From Tatumella sp. JGM91 (GTDB taxonomy: Bacteria; Pseudomonadota; Gammaproteobacteria; Enterobacterales; Enterobacteriaceae): DNA of 64,000 bases. The stretch covers positions 124,001-188,000 of the forward strand of contig NZ_JAERJP010000011.1 in the NCBI RefSeq assembly GCF_018257575.1. The letters run 5' to 3'. Both the position numbers and the translations under genes were made by a program. Positions 1 through 7,468 of this stretch are shown here, piece after piece; position 1 is the first letter of the stretch; every line of letters begins with the position of its first letter. Under the pieces are notes generated by a model. That model made no database searches. It saw only the letters and a program-made list of their open reading frames with translations, and had not been told where the DNA came from.

Positions 1-2
1 TG

Positions 3-185
3 CTATCGGGTACTGCATTTAATGTTCAGGGGCCGAGTGCAACTACACAATGAGGAGATTTTTGTCTTAATGTTTATTCACCGCAGATCCCTGCACGTCA
101 GGCACTATCAGAATCAGATAAGCAATCTGCACTGAAAGCACTTGCAGGACAGATATCTGATGAAAAAACTTTGATTAACAGGTAA
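3..185 (+). pseudogene. Possible 3' remnant of an unidentified gene
   Basis: One reading frame from the window edge looks protein-like but is broken by a TGA at 54-3 to 53 (positions 51-53). After that stop it continues open to a TAA at 183-185. The last part reads roughly as an alanine- and glutamine-rich helical tail ending in DEKTLINR. There is no start codon in the second part, so it cannot be an intact small gene. It may be the decayed end of a gene lying to the left of the window, or chance. I do not recognise a family. Confidence 0.2.
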
Positions 186-763
186 CTATAGAATTCCCCT
201 TTCGTAAAACTACGCTCACCATTGGTTCATTCGATAGCCTGTATATGCCGTAAATTTTTCAATCATCATTCTTACGCAGGAATAGTTGTTTCCTCCAAGT
301 CATCTGACCAGTAAATATTGCTTATGGTGGAATTATCGAGGGTGATGCTCTGGATGATGCCAGGGTGATCGGAGTGGTGATGTTTATGGTGAAGAGTTTT
401 GAAAGGCCGGAATAGTGGGGCATGTATGGGACAAAAAATTGCCGCGATATAACTCAAACTAACAAGTGTCAGGTCGAGGGATATTGCGGCAATGCTCTGT
501 GTGCACGAACTTACTCAATATAACCTAATTAAATCATTGCATTAGGCACATTATGAATATGTCTGTGTAACGGGGCGGGGATTAATTTAGATCTGATTTT
601 TATATATTCACCCTCCTTGTGAAATACAGATACCTCAAAGCTAAAGCTATTGGTTGGTTCCTGATTGCTTTTATATTGCAGGGGGTGTTTATGATAAACA
701 GGGACAGTATGACTCTGTCCGGCAGCACGGCAGCGTACAGGCTCCCGTGCTGACCCGCTACCC
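186..763. other. Intergenic stretch without a convincing gene
   Basis: No open frame here has both a start codon with a ribosome site and a recognisable product. Just downstream of dhaKL on the minus strand is a 6-bp hairpin (702-707 with 715-720) followed by a weak T-rich stretch, which could be a poor terminator. The rest of the stretch is AT-rich and unassigned. Confidence 0.5.
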
Positions 764-2407
764 TCAATGGCGGCGGATTGCGGAAAATACTTCGCTGACA
801 GCCCGGGCTCCGGGATCAATATGACCCTGCAGGCTGTCTGCATTCAGGTAAGCAGAGCGGCCGGCTCCGGCTTTTTTCATCTCCGCTGTCGCCGCGGCCC
901 CTTTCTCTGCTGCTGCGACTACCTGATCCCAGTCAGCATTTGCTGCCAGGGCCTCCAGAGCCGGTTGCAGGGCATCAACCATGGTACGGTCTCCCGTTTT
1001 TGCCCCGCCATATTTTTTCATTTGTTCCAGTCCTGCCAGCAATGCCTTACCTATATGCTGCTGCTCTGCATATCCCTCAGCGGCCGCACTAAATAATAAC
1101 GACAGCAATACTCCTCCTGAACCGCCCATCGGGGTGGTAATACTTTCTCCCAGCCAGCGCAACAGTGCTGCCGGATCATTGAGCGGCAGTTGCTTATCCT
1201 GTACCGCCTTTACTACAAACCGTGCGCCGGTCGCCAGCGTAGAACCCGTGTCACCATCACCCACATGACTGTCCAGCCGGTTAAGCTGTTGTTCATTATC
1301 GATTAATGCCTGGCATGCTGAGACCAGAATAGCAGCAGTTTGTGCATTTTTTGACGGGGTCACCGGGCTATTTTCCGGCAGCGGGGCGGCCTGATGCCAG
1401 TGCATCTGTGACGGTGTATACACCGGCGACCAGCCGGAGACTTCCACCGGTGCCTGCAGGGCTGCCAGCAGTTGCGGGGTCAGAGGCAATACGGTCAGTG
1501 AAACGCCTTTCATATCCAGCGCACTGACCAGGGTCGCGGGGCCCTGCAGATAACTAACCCGCTTGCCTAATGGGGAGCTGAGCAGCTCCTGACTGAGTAT
1601 TGCCAGTTCCAGTGCTGAGAAACCGCCGAGATTATTTATCATCAGTAACAGATCTGATGAGTCCCCGAGATGAGATAACAGCCGTTGGGTAAGTTGCTGT
1701 ACAATTTCACGGCTGTTCTGTGTATCAAGTGTTGCGACCCCATGCTCGCCGTGAATTCCCATTCCCAGTTCACTTTTCCCTGCCGGCACCCGGTCTTCTT
1801 CATCAGACGCCGGTAAATGACAGGAAGAAAGGGCAACCCCGAGGGTCGCTGTTTTATTTAATACGGCCCGCGTCTGCTCTGTGACCTCGGTTAACGACAG
1901 GCCCTGACTGGCGGCATATCCGGCCACTTTATGGGCGAGGATGGTCCCCGAAAGACCGCGCGGCTGCGGATTGTCAGGCAGGGAGATATCATCCCCGGCC
2001 AGCACCATTTCCACCTTATAACCCAGTGCCCGGGCTTTTTCTGCTGCCAGCCCGAAGTTCAGGCGGTCTCCCGTATAATTTTTCACAATTAACAGGCAGC
2101 CCGCGTCACCGGTGACATTAATAATCGCACTGAGGACCGCATCAACCCCCGGTGAGGCAAAAATATCACCGCAGACGGCGGCCGTCAGCATACCTTTCCC
2201 GACAAAACCGGCATGCATGGGTTCATGGCCAGATCCGCCACCGGAAATCAGGGCGACCTGTTGTTTATCCCAGTCATTGCGGATCACTACCCGCAACCCG
2301 GTATCGGCTTTCAGCCGCGTCAGATTAGCATGCGGACTGGTCCGGATAATCCCCTCAAGGACATTGTCAATAATCTGGTCTTTGCTATCGTAGAAAAAAT
2401 GACTCAT
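764..2407 (-). CDS. dhaKL: ATP-dependent dihydroxyacetone kinase, fused DhaK-DhaL
   Basis: This enzyme phosphorylates dihydroxyacetone to dihydroxyacetone phosphate with ATP in the cytoplasm, feeding glycolysis. The 547 residues match the fused Citrobacter-type kinase (about 552). The N-terminal DhaK domain (about 1-330) carries the GGGSGHEP loop near residue 56 and the GMGIHGEHG motif; His219 there corresponds to the histidine that binds the substrate covalently. The C-terminal DhaL domain (about 355-547) has the DSHVGDGDTGST magnesium/ATP loop. The single-chain form uses ATP, unlike the PTS-linked DhaKLM of E. coli. No dhaM, dhaR or glycerol dehydrogenase gene is adjacent. A perfect CRP site lies about 80 bp upstream of the start, so catabolite control is likely. 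Confidence 0.95.
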   Translation of the reverse strand: MSHFFYDSKDQIIDNVLEGIIRTSPHANLTRLKADTGLRVVIRNDWDKQQVALISGGGSGHEPMHAGFVGKGMLTAAVCGDIFASPGVDAVLSAIINVTGDAGCLLIVKNYTGDRLNFGLAAEKARALGYKVEMVLAGDDISLPDNPQPRGLSGTILAHKVAGYAASQGLSLTEVTEQTRAVLNKTATLGVALSSCHLPASDEEDRVPAGKSELGMGIHGEHGVATLDTQNSREIVQQLTQRLLSHLGDSSDLLLMINNLGGFSALELAILSQELLSSPLGKRVSYLQGPATLVSALDMKGVSLTVLPLTPQLLAALQAPVEVSGWSPVYTPSQMHWHQAAPLPENSPVTPSKNAQTAAILVSACQALIDNEQQLNRLDSHVGDGDTGSTLATGARFVVKAVQDKQLPLNDPAALLRWLGESITTPMGGSGGVLLSLLFSAAAEGYAEQQHIGKALLAGLEQMKKYGGAKTGDRTMVDALQPALEALAANADWDQVVAAAEKGAAATAEMKKAGAGRSAYLNADSLQGHIDPGARAVSEVFSAIRRH

Positions 2408-2484
2408 CAGTATTACTCCGCAACAAAAAACACCGACTCTCAGTGTGAGACAGATTTATCCCCGCGGGGAAGTGCATCCCAGTT

Positions 2485-2506
2485 AATGTGATCTAAGTCA
2501 CAATTT
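2485..2506 (-). promoter_or_regulatory. CRP binding site upstream of dhaKL
   Basis: The core at 2487-2502 is TGTGA, six bases, TCACA: a perfect match to the cAMP-CRP consensus, with A/T-rich flanks matching the 22-bp site. Its centre is about 87 bp upstream of the dhaKL start codon, a spacing that fits a class I or II activator site. The gene to the right on the plus strand starts about 145 bp away, so dhaKL is the more likely target. Confidence 0.75.
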
Positions 2507-2649
2507 AATCGGTACTGATACCGGTCATTCGCAGGAAAATAGCGGCAGGGAAGTGCGCTGAATCAGCGGTAATGATGAAGACCGGCAAAGGTCGCCAGCA
2601 GTACAGAAATTGGTTATGATCCGCTGCCTGTTATTCTCCGGATCATCTG

Positions 2650-3348
2650 ATGTCTGCTATTGTCGATACTTTTATTGCGCCTCCCTGTACTGATTCGATT
2701 GAAATTCTTTATCAGGATGAGCATTTGCTGCTGATTAATAAACCGGCCGGTTTACTGAGCCTGTCAGGGAAAAACCCGCAAAACCTGGACTCAGTACATT
2801 ACCGGCTGGTGAAAGAATTTCCCGGTTGCACACTGGTGCACCGGCTGGATTTCGGCACCTCGGGAGTGATGGTCGTTGCCCGTAATAAAGCAATAAATGC
2901 GGCACTTAGTCAGCAGTTCAGTCAGCGTCGGGTCACCAAGCAATATGAAGCATTACTGTGCGGTTATCTGAAACAGAGTGAAGGAATCATTGATGCACCG
3001 ATAGCCAAAGATCCCGCCCTGTTTCCGAGAATGTCGGTCTGTGCTGTTAAAGGGAAGGTATCCCGCTCTGTTTACCGGCTGCTCGGGTATGAAACATATC
3101 CGTTAGCCGACGGGACGTTATTACCGGTCAGCCGGGTACGATTACTGCCTGAAACGGGCCGGACGCATCAGCTGCGAATTCACTGTCAGCATCTGGGATT
3201 TCCGATTGCTGGTTGTGATCTCTATGGTGGTCGTGAGCAGCCAGGCAGTGACCGCTTGCCGAGACTGATGCTGCATGCCAGTCAATTACACTTTACTCAT
3301 CCGGTCACCGGTCGGGTGGTGGATGCCGGTAGTCACTGCCCGTTCTGA
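2650..3348 (+). CDS. RluA-family pseudouridine synthase
   Basis: RNA modification enzyme that isomerises uridine to pseudouridine, probably in rRNA or tRNA. At 232 residues it has the size of RluA without an S4 domain. The catalytic HRLDFGTSG motif is present with Asp67, and the C-terminal half has the family's GRTHQLRIHCQHLG and LMLHA motifs. It resembles RluA in layout but differs enough (for example an insertion around 135-150) that I do not assign RluA itself; it may be the stand-alone TIGR01621-type paralog. It is monocistronic and converges on yaiL. Confidence 0.85.
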   Translation: MSAIVDTFIAPPCTDSIEILYQDEHLLLINKPAGLLSLSGKNPQNLDSVHYRLVKEFPGCTLVHRLDFGTSGVMVVARNKAINAALSQQFSQRRVTKQYEALLCGYLKQSEGIIDAPIAKDPALFPRMSVCAVKGKVSRSVYRLLGYETYPLADGTLLPVSRVRLLPETGRTHQLRIHCQHLGFPIAGCDLYGGREQPGSDRLPRLMLHASQLHFTHPVTGRVVDAGSHCPF

Positions 3349-3413
3349 ACTCCGTACCGTGGCTGCTGTTGCCGCCAGCGAACAGAGAGATACCCTGTCC
3401 GCCGCAGCAAGGG

Positions 3414-3953
3414 TTACCACATCAGGTCATCAGGTACTTTAAAGTCTGCATAGGGATCGTCTTCATCCTGTTCCTGAGGCGTCAGAGTACTGTTCAAAAC
3501 AATACTCCCGGCGTCGCGTTGTGCAATCTTGTCGGCGACGACGGCGGGAATAATCGCGTAGTCGGGGCGGTCTGCATGCGCAGTTATCAGACGTGCAATG
3601 GCAAGACGGCCACTGATTAGCTGAGACTGGGTGGTTTTATCGACAGTTATTTTTTTGATAAGGTTATTATCGGTGAAATTGAATTCAATATCGCCTTTGG
3701 TAATCAGTACCCGGTTCATATCAATTAACTGGCGTACCTGGGCTTTATATTCCTTAGATAATGCAGCCAGTTTCTGTTGTTCATTCAGTTGCCGGTCTCG
3801 TTCCAGCTGCGCTTTTTTATTTTCTTCTACAGCTTCTCTAGCCTCACGGGCCTGCACACGGGACTTTTTTGCGGTTCTCTGAACTTTATCCATCTTTTTG
3901 CTGGTGACGAGTCCGGCTTTCAGCATCTGTTCTTGTAAGCTAAGTTTTGTCAT
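3414..3953 (-). CDS. yaiL: YaiL, DUF2058 nucleoprotein/polynucleotide-associated protein
   Basis: The 179 residues match E. coli YaiL in length and nearly end to end, from MTKLSLQEQMLKAGLVTSKK to the conserved end DPYADFKVPDDLMW. The N-terminal half (about 15-75) is a highly charged Lys/Arg/Glu helix likely to be a coiled coil that may touch nucleic acid. The C-terminal half is a small globular domain. The biochemical role is unknown; family annotation as a polynucleotide-associated protein is weak. It converges with the pseudouridine synthase and has its own upstream region. Confidence 0.93.
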   Translation of the reverse strand: MTKLSLQEQMLKAGLVTSKKMDKVQRTAKKSRVQAREAREAVEENKKAQLERDRQLNEQQKLAALSKEYKAQVRQLIDMNRVLITKGDIEFNFTDNNLIKKITVDKTTQSQLISGRLAIARLITAHADRPDYAIIPAVVADKIAQRDAGSIVLNSTLTPQEQDEDDPYADFKVPDDLMW

Positions 3954-4271
3954 CGTAATACCTGAACATATTGAATAATTTTCCGGATTATAACGTTAAT
4001 TCGGTTGTCTGTTGCGGGTTTTGCCAGTGAATAGCAGAAATGTTTATCACAAAAACCGGTCTCAGCTGTGCTTTACAGAGAGCGACAGAGATTCAGGGTC
4101 TATACTCTGTTGCAGAGAGAGTTAAATACGTTGTAACCATGCTAACTATATGGTTAATATGGCGACCCTGTTGTCATTCTGTCGCAGACACGAAAGGAAA
4201 AAAAACCGGTGACACATTGCTGTAACCTGACAACAGGATAATTAAGCAGATAACATAAAAAAGGAAATAAT

Positions 4272-4466
4272 ATGTTGGCGAAAATGTTTTTACACGGGCG
4301 TCATTGTTACGTCGCTGTCACTGAGATGACAGAAATCGAAAATGGCCATCTGGCTGCTGGCAATAAAGAATTTATGGTTAAGCTGGCAAATGGTATGCAG
4401 GAAAAAGTGGTGATGAACCCCGACAGCCAGGCCGGTATGGATAATGGTTGTATCCGGATAGGCTGA
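4272..4466 (+). CDS. Small hypothetical protein (64 aa)
   Basis: An ATG is preceded by a good ribosome site (AAGGA, 7 bases upstream). The product has a mixed composition without a membrane segment or signal peptide and I do not recognise a family. A leader of about 300 bases without other genes precedes it. It is followed within 15 bases by the heptamer repeat, then by several hairpins. It could be a lineage-specific gene or a chance frame; the ribosome site is the main support. Confidence 0.45.
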   Translation: MLAKMFLHGRHCYVAVTEMTEIENGHLAAGNKEFMVKLANGMQEKVVMNPDSQAGMDNGCIRIG

Positions 4467-4480
4467 ACTCAGACTGATAA

Positions 4481-4536
4481 GCAGTAAGCAGTAAGCAGTA
4501 AGCAGTAAGCAGTAAGCAGTAAGCAGTAAGCAGTAA
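4481..4536. repeat. Tandem repeat, eight copies of GCAGTAA
   Basis: Eight perfect head-to-tail copies of the heptamer GCAGTAA occupy 56 bp. Because 7 is not a multiple of 3, all frames cycle through the repeat; each plus-strand frame meets TAA stops, while the minus strand can read through. The tract lies between the small gene ending at 4466 and the ryhB terminator. Perfect identity of all copies suggests recent slippage expansion and possible length variation between strains. Confidence 0.95.
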
Positions 4537-4548
4537 ATACTGTCATGA

Positions 4549-4622
4549 GCGCTGCCATCTTCTATGGCAGGCTCTGAGCTACAGCACAGTCTCCGGTGCT
4601 GTACTGTCTGCGCAACCGCAGA
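4549..4622. repeat. Series of three small inverted repeats
   Basis: Three hairpins stand in a row: TGCCAT/ATGGCA (about 4553-4569), ACAGCAC/GTGCTGT (4581-4602) and GTCTGCG/CGCAGAC (4605-4622). None is followed by a T tract on the plus strand, so they are not clear terminators for the small gene. They sit directly behind the ryhB terminator and may help end transcription on both strands. Confidence 0.5.
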
Positions 4623-4623
4623 C

Positions 4624-4717
4624 AAAAAAAAACCCGCGGTCAGCGGGCAAAGATAACTGGAAGCAATGTGAGCAATGTCGTGTCAAATAGTTGACTGTTT
4701 TAATCAACTATTCGACA
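4624..4717 (-). ncRNA. ryhB: RyhB small regulatory RNA
   Basis: Iron-sparing Hfq-dependent sRNA that, when iron is low, represses mRNAs of iron-containing proteins. Positions 4682 down to 4656 on the minus strand are identical over 27 bases to the conserved RyhB core, which contains the pairing region ACGACATTGCTCACATTGC. The 3' end is a Rho-independent terminator: CCCGC/GCGGG stem (4647-4643 and 4637-4633) and nine T (4632-4624). The start is inferred from the promoter, giving about 94 nt, close to the E. coli length of 90. The 5' part differs from E. coli: a perfect 9-bp hairpin (4712-4704 with 4694-4686) replaces the usual 5' stem. It lies between a small gene and a DUF523 gene, not in the yhhX-yhhY setting of E. 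coli. Confidence 0.93.
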
Positions 4718-4723
4718 GAGCTA

Positions 4724-4752
4724 AAGATAGTGGTAATGATTCTCAATTGCAA
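4724..4752 (-). promoter_or_regulatory. ryhB promoter with Fur box
   Basis: On the minus strand a -35 TTGCAA (4752-4747) and a -10 TATCTT (4729-4724) are separated by 17 bases. The spacer holds a Fur box at 4750-4732, GCAATTGAGAATCATTACC, which matches 14 of 19 positions of the Fur consensus. A Fur site between the promoter elements is what repression of ryhB under iron sufficiency needs. Confidence 0.85.
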
Positions 4753-4792
4753 CCCCTTTCTGTCAGTATTAACCCTTCAGATGAATTATTTC

Positions 4793-5317
4793 TCAACCGG
4801 CAAAATGTGGCAGGACCCGCGGATTGGTTTCGGTGATCGCTATTCTGGCGAGTAACTGTTCAGGGTGTCGGTGAGAAAATACTTCAATGCCATGCTGACG
4901 TAATAAAGCCGCCGCTACACCCTGGCCATTGACCTGTTGTCCTGAAAACGCTCCGTTATAAATGTGCTGACTGCCGCAGGTCGGACTGCCATCTGTCAGT
5001 AAGGCAAAACGACAACCGTGCTGCAGGGCGGTTGTCAGTGCCAGTCTGGCAGCCAGCCGATAGACCGTACTGGCATCTGTTCCGTCACTTTCCACAATAC
5101 TGGCTGCACCCGTCAGTACCTGGTCACCATTGCCGCCCCGTATTTCTGCCGGCAGACGGGGCGTCTGTAGCCCGGCTGCCACTTCAGGGCAAAAAATAAC
5201 CAGACGGTTTTGCTGGCGGAGTTGTTGCAGGGCATCAGAGACAAAAGGTTTATCGCGGCCGTTATAACGGACATTGAAACCCATCAGGCAGGCACTTATC
5301 AGTATTTTACTTTTCAT
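4793..5317 (-). CDS. DUF523 family protein
   Basis: The 174 residues carry the DUF523 signatures: ISACLMGFNVRYNG at the N-terminus, FCPEVAAGLQTPRLPAEIRGG near residue 42-64, and LLTDGSPTCGS near 105-115. The several conserved cysteines (in SACL, FCPE and PTCG) hint at a metal- or redox-linked role, but no activity is established for the family as far as I know. Similar domains are sometimes fused to YbgA (DUF1722) proteins; here the domain stands alone. Its stop codon lies about 40 bp upstream of the ryhB -35 element on the same strand. Confidence 0.85.
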   Translation of the reverse strand: MKSKILISACLMGFNVRYNGRDKPFVSDALQQLRQQNRLVIFCPEVAAGLQTPRLPAEIRGGNGDQVLTGAASIVESDGTDASTVYRLAARLALTTALQHGCRFALLTDGSPTCGSQHIYNGAFSGQQVNGQGVAAALLRQHGIEVFSHRHPEQLLARIAITETNPRVLPHFAG

Positions 5318-5402
5318 TGCTGTTTCAGGTAGTCATCCGGGAAGGGGGGATTATAACGGTTTCTAGTCCGGTGTATGATTATTTCCGCGGCTATCACTGT
5401 CA

Positions 5403-5435
5403 ATAAAAAGCCCCGTTATCTGAAAAATAACGGGG
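5403..5435 (-). terminator. Rho-independent terminator of the YqjD-like gene
   Basis: A perfect 9-bp stem, CCCCGTTAT (5411-5419) with ATAACGGGG (5427-5435) and a 7-base loop, is followed on the minus strand by a T-rich run (5410-5403). Confidence 0.85.
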
Positions 5436-5470
5436 CCGGAAGTAATGTACTAACTGTAAACAATCCGCGG

Positions 5471-5719
5471 TTATTTACGGCCGAGGAGATAACCAAACAC
5501 CACCCCGACAGCCGCCGCAATCGCGACACCGGTATAAGGTTTGTCGGAGACCTGTGTTTTGATGGTATCAGCAGCATCCCGCACAGCATAGCTTGCCTGT
5601 GAAGCGTATTTACGCGCAGCACCCTTTACTGAATGCTCAGGTGAGTCGGTGATATCACCATAAGCTTCCTGTGCAGCACCGGCCAGTTCCTGCGCTTTAT
5701 CCTGAAATTTATCACTCAT
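5471..5719 (-). CDS. YqjD/ElaB-type DUF883 small membrane-anchored protein
   Basis: This 82-residue protein has an amphipathic, CsbD-like N-terminal part (about 1-55) and a glycine/alanine-rich C-terminal membrane segment ending in FGYLLGRK (about 58-82). That end is typical of the ElaB/YqjD/YgaM group, whose members attach inactive ribosomes to the inner membrane in stationary phase. An AGGAGAG ribosome site precedes the ATG. It is monocistronic with a strong terminator. A sigma-S-like -10 element upstream fits stationary-phase control. The exact paralog cannot be told from sequence alone. Confidence 0.8.
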   Translation of the reverse strand: MSDKFQDKAQELAGAAQEAYGDITDSPEHSVKGAARKYASQASYAVRDAADTIKTQVSDKPYTGVAIAAAVGVVFGYLLGRK

Positions 5720-5770
5720 ACAGAACTCTCCTTTGTTTGACTGATTTGTTTGGCTGTTTTATCAGTTGTT

Positions 5771-5781
5771 TTTAAGTATAG
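5771..5781 (-). promoter_or_regulatory. Sigma-S-like -10 element for the YqjD-like gene
   Basis: The minus strand reads CTATACTTAAA, close to the sigma-S preferred -10 form CTATACTT. It lies about 55 bases upstream of the start codon at 5719. Known RpoS control of the YqjD/ElaB group supports the reading; the start site itself is inferred. Confidence 0.5.
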
Positions 5782-6066
5782 CAGAGGATTTTTTCCTCAT
5801 CAGGGAACCGGAATTTTCTTAAGTCAGGGTGAAGGATCTTTACGGACCAATCGGGCAGAGACAGCCCTTTAAGAAAGAACAGTGGTACATAATACCTTAC
5901 CGGCAGGCTGTTAAGCCTCCGGGCGAGGATAGCGCGCTCTTCAGGTGATAGTTGATGTATTCATGCTTTCTGCTGCCGGGCAGCAGGTGGCGGGTTATGC
6001 AACAAAATATAAAAATCTGCTACAGGAAATACCAGAAATACCTGTCGGAAAAGCCGGCCACCATGA
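5782..6066. other. Intergenic, no gene seen
   Basis: Frames present here lack ribosome sites and run into the antisense of the following lipoprotein gene. I see no RNA gene or strong hairpin. Confidence 0.5.
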
Positions 6067-6411
6067 CTATTCAGTGCCGGGGGCAGGGCAGGTCCAGGTG
6101 ACCATCAGGTTTTGCGGTGAATTAATCAGCCGGAAACGGTTATCTCCCAGTCGCTGGGCATAATAGCCTTCCGCGGTGACGGCCGCCGGAATATACAACT
6201 GGCGATCTGCTGAAATTAATGGTCCGCTGTTAATACGCACAGCATTTTTGCTGACAGTAAAATAATTCACCTGATCAAATACCCATGCATTACTGCGGCC
6301 GAGATTCTGACCATACAGGCTGGACACTTCTCCGTCACACAAACGCCCGCGGGGCTGGGAGGTACAGCCAGTGATTAATACCAGTACGGCAGCCATCAGC
6401 AGATAACGCAT
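6067..6411 (-). CDS. Putative lipoprotein (114 aa), unknown function
   Basis: The N-terminus MRYLLMAAVLVLITGCTS is a lipoprotein signal with lipobox ITGC, so the mature chain would start at Cys16 and be lipidated. Ser and Thr follow the cysteine rather than Asp, which predicts transfer to the outer membrane. The mature part contains two more cysteines (in RLCDG and TWTCP) that could form a disulfide. I recognise no family. It stands alone between two intergenic stretches, on the same strand as the DUF4186 gene. Confidence 0.7.
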   Translation of the reverse strand: MRYLLMAAVLVLITGCTSQPRGRLCDGEVSSLYGQNLGRSNAWVFDQVNYFTVSKNAVRINSGPLISADRQLYIPAAVTAEGYYAQRLGDNRFRLINSPQNLMVTWTCPAPGTE

Positions 6412-6509
6412 AACATCACCTTAGTCCATTGCGGGTAATTATCGTTTTACCGGGATCTCAAGCATAGCATTTCCGGAGGCGACAGGGTGAACGATAATAC
6501 AGCCGCGGA

Positions 6510-6893
6510 TTACTTTCCGGAGATAACAGATGGGGCGGGAGCAGTTATCTCACCCTGTAGCCAGCGGAACAGAACATCGCAGATATAACGCTGGCAGGCA
6601 TCATCTAATGGCTGACGGGCGGGAATACGGTGCCATTTTTCAAGACAGCCGCGACAACATGTTGCCGTTGCGTGCTGGGCAATAAATACCGGATGGCCGC
6701 GCATCGGGGTTTGCTTACCGTCGTTTACCGGCTCTGCCGCCGACAGCCGCTGGCGGACAAAGTCGGCGGCATGCTGCATCACCACCTCAGCACCTTTTTC
6801 CAGGCAATACTGCCGTTCTTTTACGCCAAGATGAAACCGGCTGCGAAACGGAGAGCCAGCCAGACGGCGGGATAATTGCTGATAAGAGATCAT
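6510..6893 (-). CDS. DUF4186 family protein
   Basis: The 127 residues match DUF4186, a family of small proteins with the pattern KFRSRFHL near the start, a central EPxNDGKQTPMRGHPVFIAQHATATCC stretch (about residues 58-82), and a CRGCLEKWHRIP segment. The paired cysteines (CCRGC) and nearby histidines suggest metal binding. No function is established. It is not obviously in an operon: 98 bases separate it from the lipoprotein gene downstream. Confidence 0.85.
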   Translation of the reverse strand: MISYQQLSRRLAGSPFRSRFHLGVKERQYCLEKGAEVVMQHAADFVRQRLSAAEPVNDGKQTPMRGHPVFIAQHATATCCRGCLEKWHRIPARQPLDDACQRYICDVLFRWLQGEITAPAPSVISGK

Positions 6894-7043
6894 AAAGTCT
6901 TTACCTGTACACGCGGGAATATATCACCAGTCATCAATTTTATTATGTTGTAACCTAAGCGGATAGTTTTCTGTTGTTTAATCTGGTTATCATTTGCTAC
7001 ACAGTAAATAATTATCTCCGTTAAACATATCTCAGGATGAGTG

Positions 7044-7454
7044 ATGAAAAAGATCATTGCCACAGTATTAGGCATCGTGATGCCTTTAAGCACAGCATTA
7101 GCTTTTGCGGCCCCTAATGACGGGGACGAATTCCAGATTTCATGTGCCGGACGTCCGACCATGACCATTGATCGTGCGGAATATGGTATTTCAACACTGA
7201 TGTGGGGTGATAATAACTTTCAGATTGCCGCAGGGCAGGACCGTACCCGGTTACAGGATGGTCAGCCCGTATCCATTACCCTGTTTCGTAACGGCGACCA
7301 GCTGATGGTGGATAACGCCACACAAAATACATTTTTTGTGTATGCAGGCACCACAACACTGGTGCCCTGTGAAAGAACTGACAGCCGTCCCGATCCGCTG
7401 CTGACACTTACTCCCCTGAGCTATTCAGCCGCAACTGGTTCAGTCAACAGTTAA
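7044..7454 (+). CDS. Small periplasmic protein with signal peptide, unknown family
   Basis: The product of 136 residues begins with a Sec signal peptide (about 1-23, ending near AFA-AP). The ATG at 7044 is chosen over the GTG three bases earlier because the AGGA ribosome site at 7034-7037 fits it better. The mature protein is about 110 residues, predicted beta-rich, with two cysteines (in ISCAGRP and VPCERT) that probably pair. This pattern recalls MliC/PliC-type lysozyme inhibitors, and the next two genes are murein enzymes, but the key motifs of that family are not clearly present. Treat it as unknown. Confidence 0.7.
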   Translation: MKKIIATVLGIVMPLSTALAFAAPNDGDEFQISCAGRPTMTIDRAEYGISTLMWGDNNFQIAAGQDRTRLQDGQPVSITLFRNGDQLMVDNATQNTFFVYAGTTTLVPCERTDSRPDPLLTLTPLSYSAATGSVNS

Positions 7455-7468
7455 CCGGAAACAGTGGA

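Noticed and set aside
272-457. Minus-strand frame of 61 codons
   Set aside because: It starts with TTG, has no ribosome site and no recognisable product.
529-843. Minus-strand frame overlapping the dhaKL end
   Set aside because: It overlaps a certain gene in another frame on the same strand and has no ribosome site.
4481-4536. CRISPR-like array
   Set aside because: The units are 7 bases and contiguous without spacers, and there are no cas genes.
4290-4625. Long minus-strand frame through the heptamer repeat, giving a Leu-Leu-Thr-Ala-Tyr-Cys repeat
   Set aside because: The repeat lacks stops in that frame by chance; the frame covers hairpins and the complement of a better-supported small gene.
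5945-6163. Plus-strand frame of 72 codons
   Set aside because: It runs antisense into the lipoprotein gene, which has a clear signal sequence and lipobox; no ribosome site.
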